From Buchananella sp. 14KM1171 (lineage in GTDB: Bacteria; Actinomycetota; Actinomycetes; Actinomycetales; Actinomycetaceae): a stretch of DNA of 64,000 bases. This document shows, piece by piece, positions 50,379-59,074 of this stretch; the first letter of the stretch is position 1; the number at the start of each line of letters is the position of its first letter. The notes below the pieces were generated by a model. That model had not been told where the DNA came from, searched no databases, and worked only from the letters and a program-made list of their open reading frames with translations. The stretch is taken from NCBI RefSeq assembly GCF_041380365.1, contig NZ_CP159981.1:744001-808000 (forward strand). Reading direction: 5' to 3'. Both the position numbers and the translations under genes were made by a program.

Positions 50379-51968
50379 TCACTCCCACTCGATGGTCCCC
50401 GGCGGCTTGGAGGTGCAGTCGAGCACCACCCGGTTGACCTCGGCAACGGAGTTGGTGATCCGGTTGGAGATGCGGGCCAGCACGTCGTAGGGCAGGCGCG
50501 TCCAGTCGGCGGTCATGGCATCCTCGCTGGAGACGGGGCGCAGCACGATCGGGTGGCCGTAGGTGCGGCCGTCTCCCTGCACGCCGACGGAGCGAACGTC
50601 GGCCAGCAGCACCACGGGGCACTGCCAGATCTCCAGGTCCAGGCCGGCGGCAGTGAGCTCCTCGCGCACAATCAGGTCGGCGGCGCGCAGCGTGGCCAGG
50701 TTCTCCCGCGTCACCTCGCCGACGATGCGGATGCCCAGGCCGGGGCCGGGGAAGGGCTGACGGTTGACCAGGTAGTCGGGCAGGCCTAGTTCGCGGCCCA
50801 CGGCGCGCACCTCGTCCTTGAACAGGGTGCGCAGCGGCTCGACCAGCTCGAAGGTCATGTCCTCCGGCAGGCCGCCCACGTTGTGGTGGCTCTTGATGTT
50901 CGCGGCGCCCTCACCGCCGCCGGACTCCACCACGTCCGGGTAGAGGGTGCCCTGCACCAGGAACTTCACCTCGCCGCCCTCGGCGCCGATCTCCTCGATC
51001 AGGCGGCGCTGGGCTGCCTCGAAGGAGCGGATGAACTCGCGGCCGATGATCTTGCGCTTGGTCTCGGGGTCCTTCACGCCCGCCAGCGCGGTGAGGAAGC
51101 GCTCGGACTCGTCGACGGTGACCACCTTGATGCCCATGGAGCGGGCGTAGTCGCCTTCCACCTGCTCGCGCTCGCCGGCGCGCAGCAGGCCGTGGTCGAT
51201 GAAGAAGCAGGTGAGCTGGTCGCCCACTGCCTCGTGCACCAGCGCGGCGGCCACGGAGGAGTCCACGCCACCGGAGAGGGCGCAGATCACCTGGGCGTCG
51301 CCCACCTGGGCCCGGATGGCGGCCACCTGTTCCTCGATGATGTTGCCGGGGGTCCACTGCGGCTCCAGGCCAGCGCCCTCGTAGAGGAAGTTCTTCAGGG
51401 CGTCCTGGCCGAACTTGGAGTGGCCCACCTCGGGGTGCCACTGGAGGCCGAACAGGCGCCGCTCGCGGTTTTCGAACGCGGCCACCGGGGTCTGGCTGGT
51501 GGAGGCGGTGACGGTGAAGCCCGCCGGGGCGGCCTGGACGGCGTCGCCGTGGCTCATCCACACAACCTGCTCGGCGGGGGTGCCGGAGAACAGGCAGGAT
51601 CCCTCGGAGACCTCGGCGTCGGTGTGGCCGTACTCGCGCGTACCGGTGCGCCCGACGGTGCCACCGAGGGCGTGCGCCATGGTCTGGAAGCCGTAGCAGA
51701 TGCCTAGTACTGGAACGGCGGCCTCGAAAACTGCGGCGTCGATGGACGGAGCCCCGTCCTCGTACACGGATGACGGCCCGCCGGACAGGATGATCGCGGC
51801 CGGATCCTTGGCCAGCATGTCCGCCACGGGCATGGTGTGGGGGACGATCTCTGAGTAGACGCTCGCCTCGCGCACGCGGCGCGCGATGAGCTGGGCGTAC
51901 TGGGCGCCGAAGTCGACAACTAGAACGGGTCGCTCGGCACCGGGAGCGGGGGAAACAGGATTGGTCAC
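50379..51968 (-). CDS. guaA: GMP synthase (glutamine-hydrolysing)
   Basis: Converts XMP to GMP with glutamine nitrogen. The 529-residue protein has a class I glutamine amidotransferase domain ([17 protein letters not shown] with the catalytic Cys, and [12 protein letters not shown] with His and Glu), an ATP-pyrophosphatase domain ([20 protein letters not shown]) and the C-terminal dimerisation domain ending in [12 protein letters not shown]. The start is GTG at 51968 with no evident Shine-Dalgarno site, possibly near-leaderless. It is monocistronic and not linked to guaB here. Confidence 0.97.
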   Translation of the reverse strand: MTNPVSPAPGAERPVLVVDFGAQYAQLIARRVREASVYSEIVPHTMPVADMLAKDPAAIILSGGPSSVYEDGAPSIDAAVFEAAVPVLGICYGFQTMAHALGGTVGRTGTREYGHTDAEVSEGSCLFSGTPAEQVVWMSHGDAVQAAPAGFTVTASTSQTPVAAFENRERRLFGLQWHPEVGHSKFGQDALKNFLYEGAGLEPQWTPGNIIEEQVAAIRAQVGDAQVICALSGGVDSSVAAALVHEAVGDQLTCFFIDHGLLRAGEREQVEGDYARSMGIKVVTVDESERFLTALAGVKDPETKRKIIGREFIRSFEAAQRRLIEEIGAEGGEVKFLVQGTLYPDVVESGGGEGAANIKSHHNVGGLPEDMTFELVEPLRTLFKDEVRAVGRELGLPDYLVNRQPFPGPGLGIRIVGEVTRENLATLRAADLIVREELTAAGLDLEIWQCPVVLLADVRSVGVQGDGRTYGHPIVLRPVSSEDAMTADWTRLPYDVLARISNRITNSVAEVNRVVLDCTSKPPGTIEWE

Positions 51969-52106
51969 GCGGCTCAGTCTAGCGGCGCGCGCCCTGGCCC
52001 CGGCCGTGACGTAGCCCCCGATTGGCGGTGCTTTCCGCGTTTCTTGGGGACTCGGGGCCCGATCTCGGTGGGCGGTGAAGCAGAGTCCGGGTGTAGGCTA
52101 GCGCCC

Positions 52107-52127
52107 ATGATGCTGCGAGATAACTGA
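52107..52127 (+). CDS. Possible leaderless leader peptide (MMLRDN)
   Basis: A six-codon frame, ATG ATG CTG CGA GAT AAC TGA, begins 7 bp after a good actinobacterial -10 element (TAGGCT at 52094-52099), the spacing expected of a leaderless transcript. About 40 bp downstream there is a GC hairpin followed by T-rich sequence. This resembles ribosome-mediated attenuation of drug exporters, but such a short frame can arise by chance. Confidence 0.35.
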   Translation: MMLRDN

Positions 52128-52164
52128 GATGCGGCCCTAGGGCCCAGTCATTTTCCGACCTTTT

Positions 52165-52212
52165 CGCCGGGTGTGTTACGCCCCGGCGCTCGCAGTTGTT
52201 TCTTCACTTTTC
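52165..52212 (+). promoter_or_regulatory. Possible attenuator hairpin ahead of the ABC exporter
   Basis: CGCCGGG (52165-52171) pairs with CCCGGCG (52182-52188), followed by TTGTTTCTTCACTTTT. An alternative small stem, GGCCCTAGGGCC, lies about 30 bp upstream, next to the leader peptide. Competing stems would fit attenuation. The 358-bp gap from guaA to the exporter contains no other gene. Confidence 0.35.
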
Positions 52213-52326
52213 CCGCTTTTGGTCGGGGTTTTCTGTGAGCGCCGTTTGGTCCCCCGGTTCAGCTTTCACACAGAATCGACATTTGAATTGACTGACTCAT
52301 CCCTTCCCGCTGAGCGGGATTCCCTA

Positions 52327-54750
52327 GTGGACGACGCTGCAGCCGCAGCGCCTCCTAGTCCCGCCGCGCCACCCAGTCCGGCCGGGTCGCCAGGTTCGGC
52401 CGGCCCCCGCCCGCCGGCGGAACCGCTTGCGGCTGCTGCCGGGGCGGCCCGCGCCGCCCGGTCCGAGCGGGCCGCCCGTGTCGGTCCGGCCGCTCCATCG
52501 CTGGGGTTCAACCCCGGTTTGAGGTGGATCGAGAAGCGCTACCAGCCGCCCACCGGACCGGCTCAGCGGTGGCCATCCACGCCGCGCGGGGTGGTGTGGC
52601 ACGCGATCCGGCAGAGCTGGCCGACCATCCTGGCCATCTTGTTCTTCGCGCTGCTTTCGCATTCGGCCTCGGCGTTGACCTCGGTGGCGTTGGGTAAGTC
52701 GATTGACGCGGCGGCGGCCTACGGTTTTGCCGGCCCCACGTTCGCGTGGGTGGGCGGCCTGCTGGTGTTGATCTTCGCCGCAGCGGTGTTTGGTGGTGGC
52801 CTGGAGGAGTTCTTCTGGGTGATTACCTGGATCCGCACCTCGCTGCTCGCCTCCCGTTCGGTGGGTCACCACGTGGCCAACGTGGGCCCGGCCACGGCCC
52901 GCGAGCAGACGGCTGGCGAGGTCACCACCACGGTCTCCTCCGACGTCAACCGGCTGGCCGATTTCGTCAGCGCCATCCCGAACCTGATCGGTGTCAACGC
53001 GGTGGCCGTGCTGGTGACGGTGTTGATGTTCCGCGATTCGCCGCAGCTGGCTCTGCTGGTGGCGATTGGGCTGCCCACGCAGATGGCGGTGTTGGCGCTG
53101 CTCTCCAAGCCGCTGCAGAGCCGCCAGGAGTTGCAGCGCAAGGCCGACGGTGACCTGACCACGCTGGCCACTGACACGGTGGCTGGTTTGCGGATCCTGC
53201 GCGGTATTGGCGGCGAGGAGATGTTCTCTGCCGGCTACCGCGCCCAGTCGCAGAAGGTGCGCCAGGCTGGCGTGAAGGTGGCCGCCCCGTTCTCCCTGCT
53301 GGTTTCGTTGCAGACGCTGCTGCCGGGCCTGTTCACGGCGCTGGTGATCTGGCGGGCCGCCCACTTGGCGGTGGCAGGGCAGCTGACGGTGGGGCAGCTG
53401 ATCACGTTCGTTGGCTTCACGGTCTACCTTGCCTTCCCGCTGCAGCAGACCTCTCAGTTCGTCCGGTCCGCCACGCGCGGCTGGGTGGCCGCTAAGCGCG
53501 TGGCCGCGATCATGGCGGTCGAGCCGCTGGCGGGCAACCTGGCGGAGCGCAGCGCGATGTCCGTTGCCCCGACCGCCGCGCTGGGCGCCCAGATGGACGA
53601 CGTTCCGCCCGCCGCGCCCGCGCAGTCAGCCGCCCCCTTGGCTGGCCCGGGCGACGACGCCGTGCGCGATGGATCCACCGGCACGGCACACGCTGCCGGG
53701 ACGGGCGAACCTGCGCCTGCGCCGGCTGCGGGACCTCACGCAGCGGGAACGGCCAACCCCAATGGGATGGGCGCGGTGACACACCACTTGGCGGGCATCG
53801 GCGGCGAGCTGGTGGATCACCGCACCGGGGTGCGCATCCAGCCCGGCAAGCTGACCGTGGTGGTGAGCCCCGATCCGTCCGCGAGCGCCGCGCTGGCCGC
53901 GCGCCTGGCCCGCCTGGATGACTCCCAGGGGCCGGTGACGCTGAACGGCACCGACCTGCGTGAGCTTTCGCTGCCGGCAGTGCGTGCGGCGATCGTGCAC
54001 TCGCACGCCACCGCGCAGCTCTTTGCCGGCTCGCTGCGCTCCAACCTGGACGCCAGCTTCGCCGACGTCGCCCCCTACCAGACTGCGGAGTTGGTGGAGG
54101 TGGAGCGGGAGGCCGAGCACAGCGGCGAGGTCTCGCGCGACCGCGTCCAGCCCGAGCACCTGCCGGTGGACGCGGCGTTGGACGACGCCCTGGCCGCCGC
54201 CGACGCGCACGACGTGCGCTCCTCCCTGCCGCGCGGCCTGGGCGGCACGATCACCGAGAAGGGACGCTCCCTTTCCGGTGGTCAACGCCAGCGCGTAGCC
54301 CTGGCCCGCACCCTGGCCACCAACGCCCCGGTGCTGATCCTGGTGGAGCCCACTTCCGCCGTGGACGCGCACACCGAGATGCGCATCGCCGCCGCCCTGC
54401 GCTCCGAGCGTGCCGGGCGCACCACCGTGGTGATCTCCGCCTCTCCCCTGGTGCTGGAGCAGGCCGAGCAGGTGATCTTCCTGCCCGCCACCGCGCTGGC
54501 CGCCGCCGCGGAGAACGGACAAGCCGACTCTGAGCCGGCCGAGGTTTCGCAGGCCGGGGTGGAGCGGGCGCCGGCGGGAACGTCGGCCACTCCGGTGGTA
54601 TCCACCCACCGCGAACTGCTAGCTGCGGCCCGGCGCGGGGAGGCCGACGGCCTGGCCTACCGCGACGTGGTCTCCAGAAGCGCGGGCGACGCCCCGGAGG
54701 GCAGCGCCACACCTGACCAGGCCGGACTGAAGAAGGGAGAAGAGCGATGA
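52327..54750 (+). CDS. ABC exporter half with degenerate ATP-binding site (subunit 1)
   Basis: An 807-residue fused membrane-ATPase protein, partner of the next gene product. An Ala/Pro-rich N-terminus is followed by six helices (about 105-390), a long disordered insertion (about 415-490) and an ATPase domain. Walker A is lost (VVSPDPSASAALAARL, no Lys). Walker B reads LILVEPTSAVDA. The signature RSLSGGQRQRVALAR is intact and the switch His is missing (VVISASPLVL). It can therefore only complete the partner's ATP site. The start is uncertain: the frame is open from 52171, but T-rich third positions there look non-coding. GTG at 52327 is listed. Substrate unknown, probably a drug or peptide. 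Confidence 0.88.
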   Translation: MDDAAAAAPPSPAAPPSPAGSPGSAGPRPPAEPLAAAAGAARAARSERAARVGPAAPSLGFNPGLRWIEKRYQPPTGPAQRWPSTPRGVVWHAIRQSWPTILAILFFALLSHSASALTSVALGKSIDAAAAYGFAGPTFAWVGGLLVLIFAAAVFGGGLEEFFWVITWIRTSLLASRSVGHHVANVGPATAREQTAGEVTTTVSSDVNRLADFVSAIPNLIGVNAVAVLVTVLMFRDSPQLALLVAIGLPTQMAVLALLSKPLQSRQELQRKADGDLTTLATDTVAGLRILRGIGGEEMFSAGYRAQSQKVRQAGVKVAAPFSLLVSLQTLLPGLFTALVIWRAAHLAVAGQLTVGQLITFVGFTVYLAFPLQQTSQFVRSATRGWVAAKRVAAIMAVEPLAGNLAERSAMSVAPTAALGAQMDDVPPAAPAQSAAPLAGPGDDAVRDGSTGTAHAAGTGEPAPAPAAGPHAAGTANPNGMGAVTHHLAGIGGELVDHRTGVRIQPGKLTVVVSPDPSASAALAARLARLDDSQGPVTLNGTDLRELSLPAVRAAIVHSHATAQLFAGSLRSNLDASFADVAPYQTAELVEVEREAEHSGEVSRDRVQPEHLPVDAALDDALAAADAHDVRSSLPRGLGGTITEKGRSLSGGQRQRVALARTLATNAPVLILVEPTSAVDAHTEMRIAAALRSERAGRTTVVISASPLVLEQAEQVIFLPATALAAAAENGQADSEPAEVSQAGVERAPAGTSATPVVSTHRELLAAARRGEADGLAYRDVVSRSAGDAPEGSATPDQAGLKKGEER
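52328..52350 (+). repeat. Dispersed 20-bp element, copy 8 (start of ABC subunit 1)
   Basis: TGGACGACGCTGCAGCCGCA followed by GCG, read as DDAAAAAP; its first bases overlap the likely GTG start. A divergent copy. Confidence 0.4.
53594..53618 (+). repeat. Dispersed 20-bp element, copy 9 (in ABC subunit 1 linker)
   Basis: TGGACGACGTTCCGCCCGCC followed by GCGCC, read as MDDVPPAAP in the disordered insertion between the membrane and ATPase domains. It is identical over 20 bp to an intergenic copy at 62601. Confidence 0.7.
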
Positions 54751-56483
54751 GCCAGCTACCCGTTGCAAGCAGCAAGCGTGTGCGCAAGAACGTCTCCGCG
54801 CTCCTTACCCAGTACCGGGGCAGCCTGACCCTGGTCACCGCGCTACAGATCTCGGTGGCGCTGGCGGGCCTGGCCACCCCGTTCCTGCTCGGCAGGCTGG
54901 TGGACCACGTAAGTGCCGGCGGCGATGGCGCGTTCGTGGACAGCGCCGCCCTCGCAGCGGCCGGCGCCGTCACCCTGCAGGCACTGCTGGCATTCTTCGC
55001 CAGCCGGATGGCCATGATCATGGGCGAAAGCGTCTTCGCTACCGTCCGCGAACGCCTGCTCCACGCCGTGGCGCACCTGCCGTTGTCTGAGGTGGAGAAG
55101 GCCGGCACGGGCGACCTGCTTGGCCGCGCCACCAACGACGTAGGACGAATCCAGTGGGTGGTGCGCTTCGGACTGCCGCGCGTGCTGGTGATCGCCGTGA
55201 CCGTGATCTTCACCTTCGCCGCCACCATCCTGATCAGCCCGCTGCTCTCCCTGGCGATGCTGGTGGGACTGCCCGCCATTTGGGTAGTGATGCGCTGGTA
55301 TCTGCGCCGCGCCGTGGTGGCCTACCGTGCCACGTCGGCCGCCTACTCCCGCATGGCCGGGGTGGTTACCGAAAGCGTGGAGCACGCCGACACCATCGAC
55401 GCCCTTGGCATCGCCGGGGTGCGCCGCGACCTGACCGACCGCTCCATCACCGAGATGTGGCGCCTGGAGGTCTACACCTCCTACCTGCGCATCGGGATCA
55501 TCACCTCCGTCAGCTTTTGGCTCTACGTCCCGGTCGCGGCCGTGGTGCTGTGGGGGGCGTTCCTGCTGGATCAGGGCGTGACCACCATCGGTGCGATCAC
55601 CACCGTGGCGATGTACGCCAACCAGCTGCGCAGCCCCCTCGGGGAGCTGTCGTTCTGGATCGACGAGATTCAGACCTCCACCGCATCCCTCTCCCGCATC
55701 TACGGCGTGGAGGACGTGCCCGCCGACCGCACCCCGACCGGCCAGAAGCCCACCGGCTCTGAGCTGAGTATCAGGGACGTCACCTACGAGTACGTGCCGG
55801 GCCGCCCGGTGCTGCACGGGGTCAGCCTCGACCTGCGCCCCGGCGAGCGTCTGGCGGTGGTGGGGCCCTCCGGCTCCGGGAAGTCCACGCTGGGCCGCAT
55901 GCTGGCCGGCATCCACGGCCCCACCACCGGTTCCGTGCGGGTCGGTGGGGTGGAGCTCACCGACCTCACCGAGGCCGAGCTGCGCAAGAACGTCGCCCTG
56001 GTCACCCAGGAGCACCACGTTTTCGTGGGCACGATCGCAGACAACCTGCGTCTGGCGAAGGCCGACGCGACCGATGAGGAGATCGAGCGCGCCCTGCGCG
56101 TGGTCGGTTCCTGGGAGTGGGTCAGCGCCCTGGAGGACGGCATGTTCACCAAGGTGGGCTCCGGCGCCAAGGAGCTGGACCCCGCCAAGGCGCAGGAGAT
56201 CGCCCTGGCCCGCTTGTTGCTGCTGGACCCGCACACGCTGATCCTGGACGAGGCCACCAGCCTGCTCGACCCGCGCGCGGCCCGCTCGCTGGAGGCGTCC
56301 CTGAACGCGGTCCTGACGGGCCGGACCGTGGTGGCGATCGCCCACCGCCTGCACACGGCGCACGACGCCGATCGCGTGGCGGTGGTGATCGACGGGCGGA
56401 TCGCGGAGCTGGGCTCCCACGACGAGCTCGTGGCCGCAGGGGGCGAGTACGCCTCCCTGTGGGCGTCCTGGCAGCACGAGTAA
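54747..56483 (+). CDS. ABC exporter half with intact Walker motifs but lost signature (subunit 2)
   Basis: A 578-residue partner of subunit 1. Six helices (about 25-305) precede an ATPase domain with intact Walker A GPSGSGKST, Walker B LILDEATSLLDP with the catalytic Glu, and the switch His in IAHRLHTAHD. The signature LSGGQ has become ELDPAKAQEIALAR. Together with subunit 1 this gives one complete ATP site (Walker motifs here, signature from subunit 1) and one site with every motif lost. The ATG overlaps the previous stop (ATGA) with GGGAGAAGAG upstream. A double terminator follows. Confidence 0.92.
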   Translation: MSQLPVASSKRVRKNVSALLTQYRGSLTLVTALQISVALAGLATPFLLGRLVDHVSAGGDGAFVDSAALAAAGAVTLQALLAFFASRMAMIMGESVFATVRERLLHAVAHLPLSEVEKAGTGDLLGRATNDVGRIQWVVRFGLPRVLVIAVTVIFTFAATILISPLLSLAMLVGLPAIWVVMRWYLRRAVVAYRATSAAYSRMAGVVTESVEHADTIDALGIAGVRRDLTDRSITEMWRLEVYTSYLRIGIITSVSFWLYVPVAAVVLWGAFLLDQGVTTIGAITTVAMYANQLRSPLGELSFWIDEIQTSTASLSRIYGVEDVPADRTPTGQKPTGSELSIRDVTYEYVPGRPVLHGVSLDLRPGERLAVVGPSGSGKSTLGRMLAGIHGPTTGSVRVGGVELTDLTEAELRKNVALVTQEHHVFVGTIADNLRLAKADATDEEIERALRVVGSWEWVSALEDGMFTKVGSGAKELDPAKAQEIALARLLLLDPHTLILDEATSLLDPRAARSLEASLNAVLTGRTVVAIAHRLHTAHDADRVAVVIDGRIAELGSHDELVAAGGEYASLWASWQHE

Positions 56484-56561
56484 CGCAATCGGGCTGGTCG
56501 CCGCCCAGGGCCGTCGTGGGGTCCCATAGGCCCTGGGCGGTAGGTTCCCGAGACACCAGTC

Positions 56562-56632
56562 GGCCCCGGTCTGCACCCTTTCGGGGTGCGGACCGGGGCC
56601 TAGGCGGCGGCGCCTGCGGCGCCGCCGTTTTT
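56562..56632 (+). terminator. Double terminator after the ABC exporter operon
   Basis: The first hairpin pairs GGCCCCGGTCTGCACCC with its near-complement (56562-56600, TTTC loop, one G-T pair). The second is GGCGGCGCC-TGC-GGCGCCGCC at 56606-56626, followed by GTTTTT. The second is a canonical intrinsic terminator. Confidence 0.92.
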
Positions 56633-56639
56633 CCTTCCC

Positions 56640-56794
56640 AGACCTGGGGAGCTAAACGGGAGAGAAAAGCTCCCCAGGTCTCCACTGGCTGCCCACTTCC
56701 GCTGCGGCCACCGCGTGAACGCGGTGTTCCGCTGGCTTCTGCACCAAATGCACCCTTCCCTTATCCTCGTGCACCCGGTGCGGGGCAGCCAGTG
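56640..56794. other. Structured intergenic region, possible non-coding RNA
   Basis: A 14-bp perfect inverted repeat AGACCTGGGGAGCT (56640-56653 with 56668-56681) directly abuts a second structure closed by CACTGGCTGCCC (56683-56694) and GGGCAGCCAGTG (56783-56794). Inside the second are ACCGCG-TGAA-CGCGGT and a GCACC.../...GGTGC pair. It lies between a plus-strand terminator and the end of the minus-strand adhesin gene, so it may be that gene's 3' region or an independent RNA. It is not signal-recognition-particle or RNase P RNA by conserved motifs. Confidence 0.5.
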
Positions 56795-56813
56795 AAGTTC
56801 TTAGGTCCGCGCG

Positions 56814-58508
56814 TTAGGCGGAGCGGCGGCGGATAACCAGCCAGGCACCAGCGGTGGCTACCAGGCCAGCGGCCAGCAGCGTCTGAGACACCGCACCACC
56901 GGTCTTGGCCAGCGCCGGCGGAGCCGGCGGCGGCGGAACGGTCGGGGGCACCGACGGCGGCACGCTAGTAGACGGGGTCGGCGTGGGAGTCGGGGTCGGC
57001 GTGGGAGTCGGCGTGGGAGTCGGCGTAGGCGTCGGAGTCGGGCTCGGCTGCACGTTCGGTCCAGGCGGCGTCGGCGTGGGAGTCGGAGTCAGAGTTGGCG
57101 TCGGGGTCGGGGTCGGCGTCGGGGTCGGCGTGGGAGTCGGCGTCGGGGTCGGCGTGGGAGTCGGCGTCGGAGTCGGCGTCGGAGTCGGCGTCGGAGTCGG
57201 CGTCGGAGTCGGCGTCGGAGTCGGCGTCGGAGTCGGAGTGGGCGTGGGAGTCGGGGTCGGGGTCGGCTCCTCGCAGAAAGGCGGCGGGGTCTCCCCCGGG
57301 CCAGCCCAGTTGATGTTCAGCAGCGAGGGCTGGCCGGTCTGCGGGGCGAAGTCGGCCACGACCAGGCTCTGGTGGCCCGCCTGCACCAGCACGGTGCCGA
57401 TGGAGGCATCCACGGAGAACGGCGCGGCATTCACGCCGACGTTCACGGACGCGGGCCGTCCGGCCACACCGGGGGCAACGGCCACGTAGAACGGGGCACG
57501 GTAGTTCACAGCCGCGTCGATCTTGGGCAGGTGGTTCGGCTCGGACCCACCGGCGGGGATGATCGAACCGGGCACGTCCGGGCCTTGCAGGTCGCCGAGA
57601 ACGGGGGACTCCGTCTCGGGGGTGATTACCTCGTCCTGGCCGGGCTGGGTGGAGAAGATTGCCAGGCCCGATGCGGTGACGTGGACGCCGTTGGTGTCGT
57701 CCGCCAGGAGGGCAGCGGCCGCATCCGCCTCCTGCGCGCCCTCGGACTGGGCCACGTGGAACGGGCCGACCACCCAGTAGTCACCGACCCGGATGGGCTC
57801 CGCAGTCTGCGGCCCGTACACGCGGGCGCTGGCCGGCGGCGTCGTGGGGTTGTTCAGCGCGTCGTCGATCAGCAACGCGGAGAGGGTGCTGACGTACTGC
57901 TCCTGATCCGCGGGCAGCGAGGAGTCCACTCCCCCGTAACGGAAGCCGTGGGCGAAGTTCCAGATGGCCACCTGGGTAGCGGTGGCGGTCAGGGCGGCCA
58001 GCTGCTCCGGGCTCGCCGCAGGCAGTGCCACGCCGTACAGGCCGGCCACCTGGCTCGGGCTCAGGTGGGGGTAGGAACGCTCCAGGATCGTGCGGACCTG
58101 CGGACCGTACTGGTTCATCACCTGGCTGCCGTCAATGGCCACCTCGTAGGTGGTGCCGAGCCAGGCGGTGACGTCCACGCAGTACGCCTTGAGGACCTCG
58201 CCGTCGGGGCCGGCCAGGCTAATGAGACCGGCCTGCACCAGGCCATTGTTGGGGAAGTTGATCTTCACTCCCTCGATCCCGTTGGTGACGGTGTAGTTTT
58301 GCGCCGCGTTGGCGGAACCAGAGGAACCCGGAAGGTATGCCAGGACCAGCAGGAGGGCCGCCAACACGGCGGTGAGGCTTCCTCCCCACTTCGCGCCGGC
58401 CCGCTTGAACCACGGCGGCTTGGGACGCTGGTCGCCGTGACGCCCCGGGGCGGGGCCGCTAAAGCGTGAGGTTTGTTCTGGCGTTAGCACGTTTGGGGAG
58501 GACAGCAT
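56814..58508 (-). CDS. Wall-anchored thioester-domain adhesin (LAXTG sortase substrate)
   Basis: A 564-residue surface protein. An N-terminal signal (hydrophobic about 44-69, ending ANAAQ) precedes a thioester domain with Cys110 in [12 protein letters not shown] and Gln179 in [11 protein letters not shown], the pair that forms the internal thioester allowing covalent binding to host amines. A second beta-rich domain (about 290-410) and a long Pro-Thr stalk follow, then PPALAKTGG (LAKTG at 533-537), a hydrophobic helix and RRRSA. LAXTG is the class E sortase signal of high-GC Gram-positives. AAAGG precedes the ATG. No sortase gene lies in the window. Confidence 0.9.
   Translation of the reverse strand: MLSSPNVLTPEQTSRFSGPAPGRHGDQRPKPPWFKRAGAKWGGSLTAVLAALLLVLAYLPGSSGSANAAQNYTVTNGIEGVKINFPNNGLVQAGLISLAGPDGEVLKAYCVDVTAWLGTTYEVAIDGSQVMNQYGPQVRTILERSYPHLSPSQVAGLYGVALPAASPEQLAALTATATQVAIWNFAHGFRYGGVDSSLPADQEQYVSTLSALLIDDALNNPTTPPASARVYGPQTAEPIRVGDYWVVGPFHVAQSEGAQEADAAAALLADDTNGVHVTASGLAIFSTQPGQDEVITPETESPVLGDLQGPDVPGSIIPAGGSEPNHLPKIDAAVNYRAPFYVAVAPGVAGRPASVNVGVNAAPFSVDASIGTVLVQAGHQSLVVADFAPQTGQPSLLNINWAGPGETPPPFCEEPTPTPTPTPTPTPTPTPTPTPTPTPTPTPTPTPTPTPTPTPTPTPTPTPTPTPTPTPTLTPTPTPTPPGPNVQPSPTPTPTPTPTPTPTPTPTPTPTPSTSVPPSVPPTVPPPPAPPALAKTGGAVSQTLLAAGLVATAGAWLVIRRRSA
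56975..57267 (-). repeat. Pro-Thr stalk repeats in the adhesin
   Basis: Two runs of degenerate 6- and 12-bp units (GTCGGCGTGGGA and similar), split at 57043-57066, encode (PT)n. The array is long enough to vary by slippage and so change stalk length. Confidence 0.95.
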
Positions 58509-58800
58509 TACGCAACCTTTCTGTGAGCCACCCCCAACTCTTTTACTTTGTCAAGACGCCCGCAAACACACCCAACTAAACCTGGGGAAAACTGTTTTCC
58601 ACACGATTTGCCGCCCCCACTCGATACAGGTCTGCATCGACATGGGTGGTCGACTTTCCCGCGTCTTTCCAATGAGTAGGTCCGGAACAACCGCGAGGCG
58701 GCGGCTTGGTGCCCGGGCTCGCCCGCCATGCCGCCATGCGGGGCCGGTGCTCCTCCGTGCTGCCTGAACGCAGCTCTACGGGGCCCGGCCCCGCTAATCC
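58509..58800. other. Promoter-side intergenic region of the adhesin gene
   Basis: About 290 bp upstream of the adhesin gene with no reading frame of substance. AT-rich patches near 58540-58610 (ACTTTGTC, GTTTTCCACACGATTTG) are likely promoter positions for the minus strand. The rest is GC-rich and leads into array 3. Confidence 0.4.
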
Positions 58801-58940
58801 AATCTCGACGAAAGCAGCTTCAACTCGACGAAGGGGGCCCAATTTCGACGTTAACCGGGCCCGGAACGTCGAGTCGAAGACCAAAACGTCGAGTCGAGGA
58901 GCAAAACGTCGAGCTACAACAACGCGACGTTAAGCCGAAC
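58801..58940. repeat. Inverted 20-bp repeat array, locus 3 (3+4 units)
   Basis: TCGACG occurs at 58804, 58824 and 58844, exactly 20 bp apart. The inverse CGTCGA occurs at 58867, 58887 and 58907, again 20 bp apart, with a decayed fourth unit to 58940. The centre is the palindrome CCGGGCCCGG (58856-58865). Layout and spacing equal loci 1 and 2 although the core sequence differs (TCGACGAA/AACGTCGA). Confidence 0.82.
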
Positions 58941-59023
58941 CCCAAAGCCTCCGATTGCAGCCCACAGCCCCCAGCGGACCACCGCCGCGCAGCCCCCACC
59001 AGCGCCCGCCACCAATAGAGAAG

Positions 59024-59059
59024 GCCTCGGGGGCCGCTCCACAGAGCAGCCCCCGAGGC
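59024..59059 (-). terminator. Terminator of the pta-ackA operon
   Basis: GCCTCGGGGGC (59024-59034) and its complement (59049-59059) form an 11-bp stem, followed on the minus strand by CTTCTCTATT, 15 bp past the ackA stop. Confidence 0.75.
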
Positions 59060-59074
59060 TTGAGTCGCGCCGCG

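Noticed and set aside
52171-52326. Upstream extension of ABC subunit 1 as coding
   Set aside because: Third codon positions are T-rich, unlike the rest of the gene, and the stretch contains possible regulatory hairpins.
54340-54375. Walker B Asp-to-Val change in ABC subunit 1 as a sequencing error
   Set aside because: LVEPTSAVD-type Walker B motifs occur in actinobacterial degenerate exporter subunits, and Walker A and the switch His are also lost here.
56683-56794. Structured region as signal-recognition-particle RNA
   Set aside because: A GGAAG..GCAGCC-like string is present, but the conserved GGAAGGNAGCA tetraloop-helix motif in its proper stem is not.
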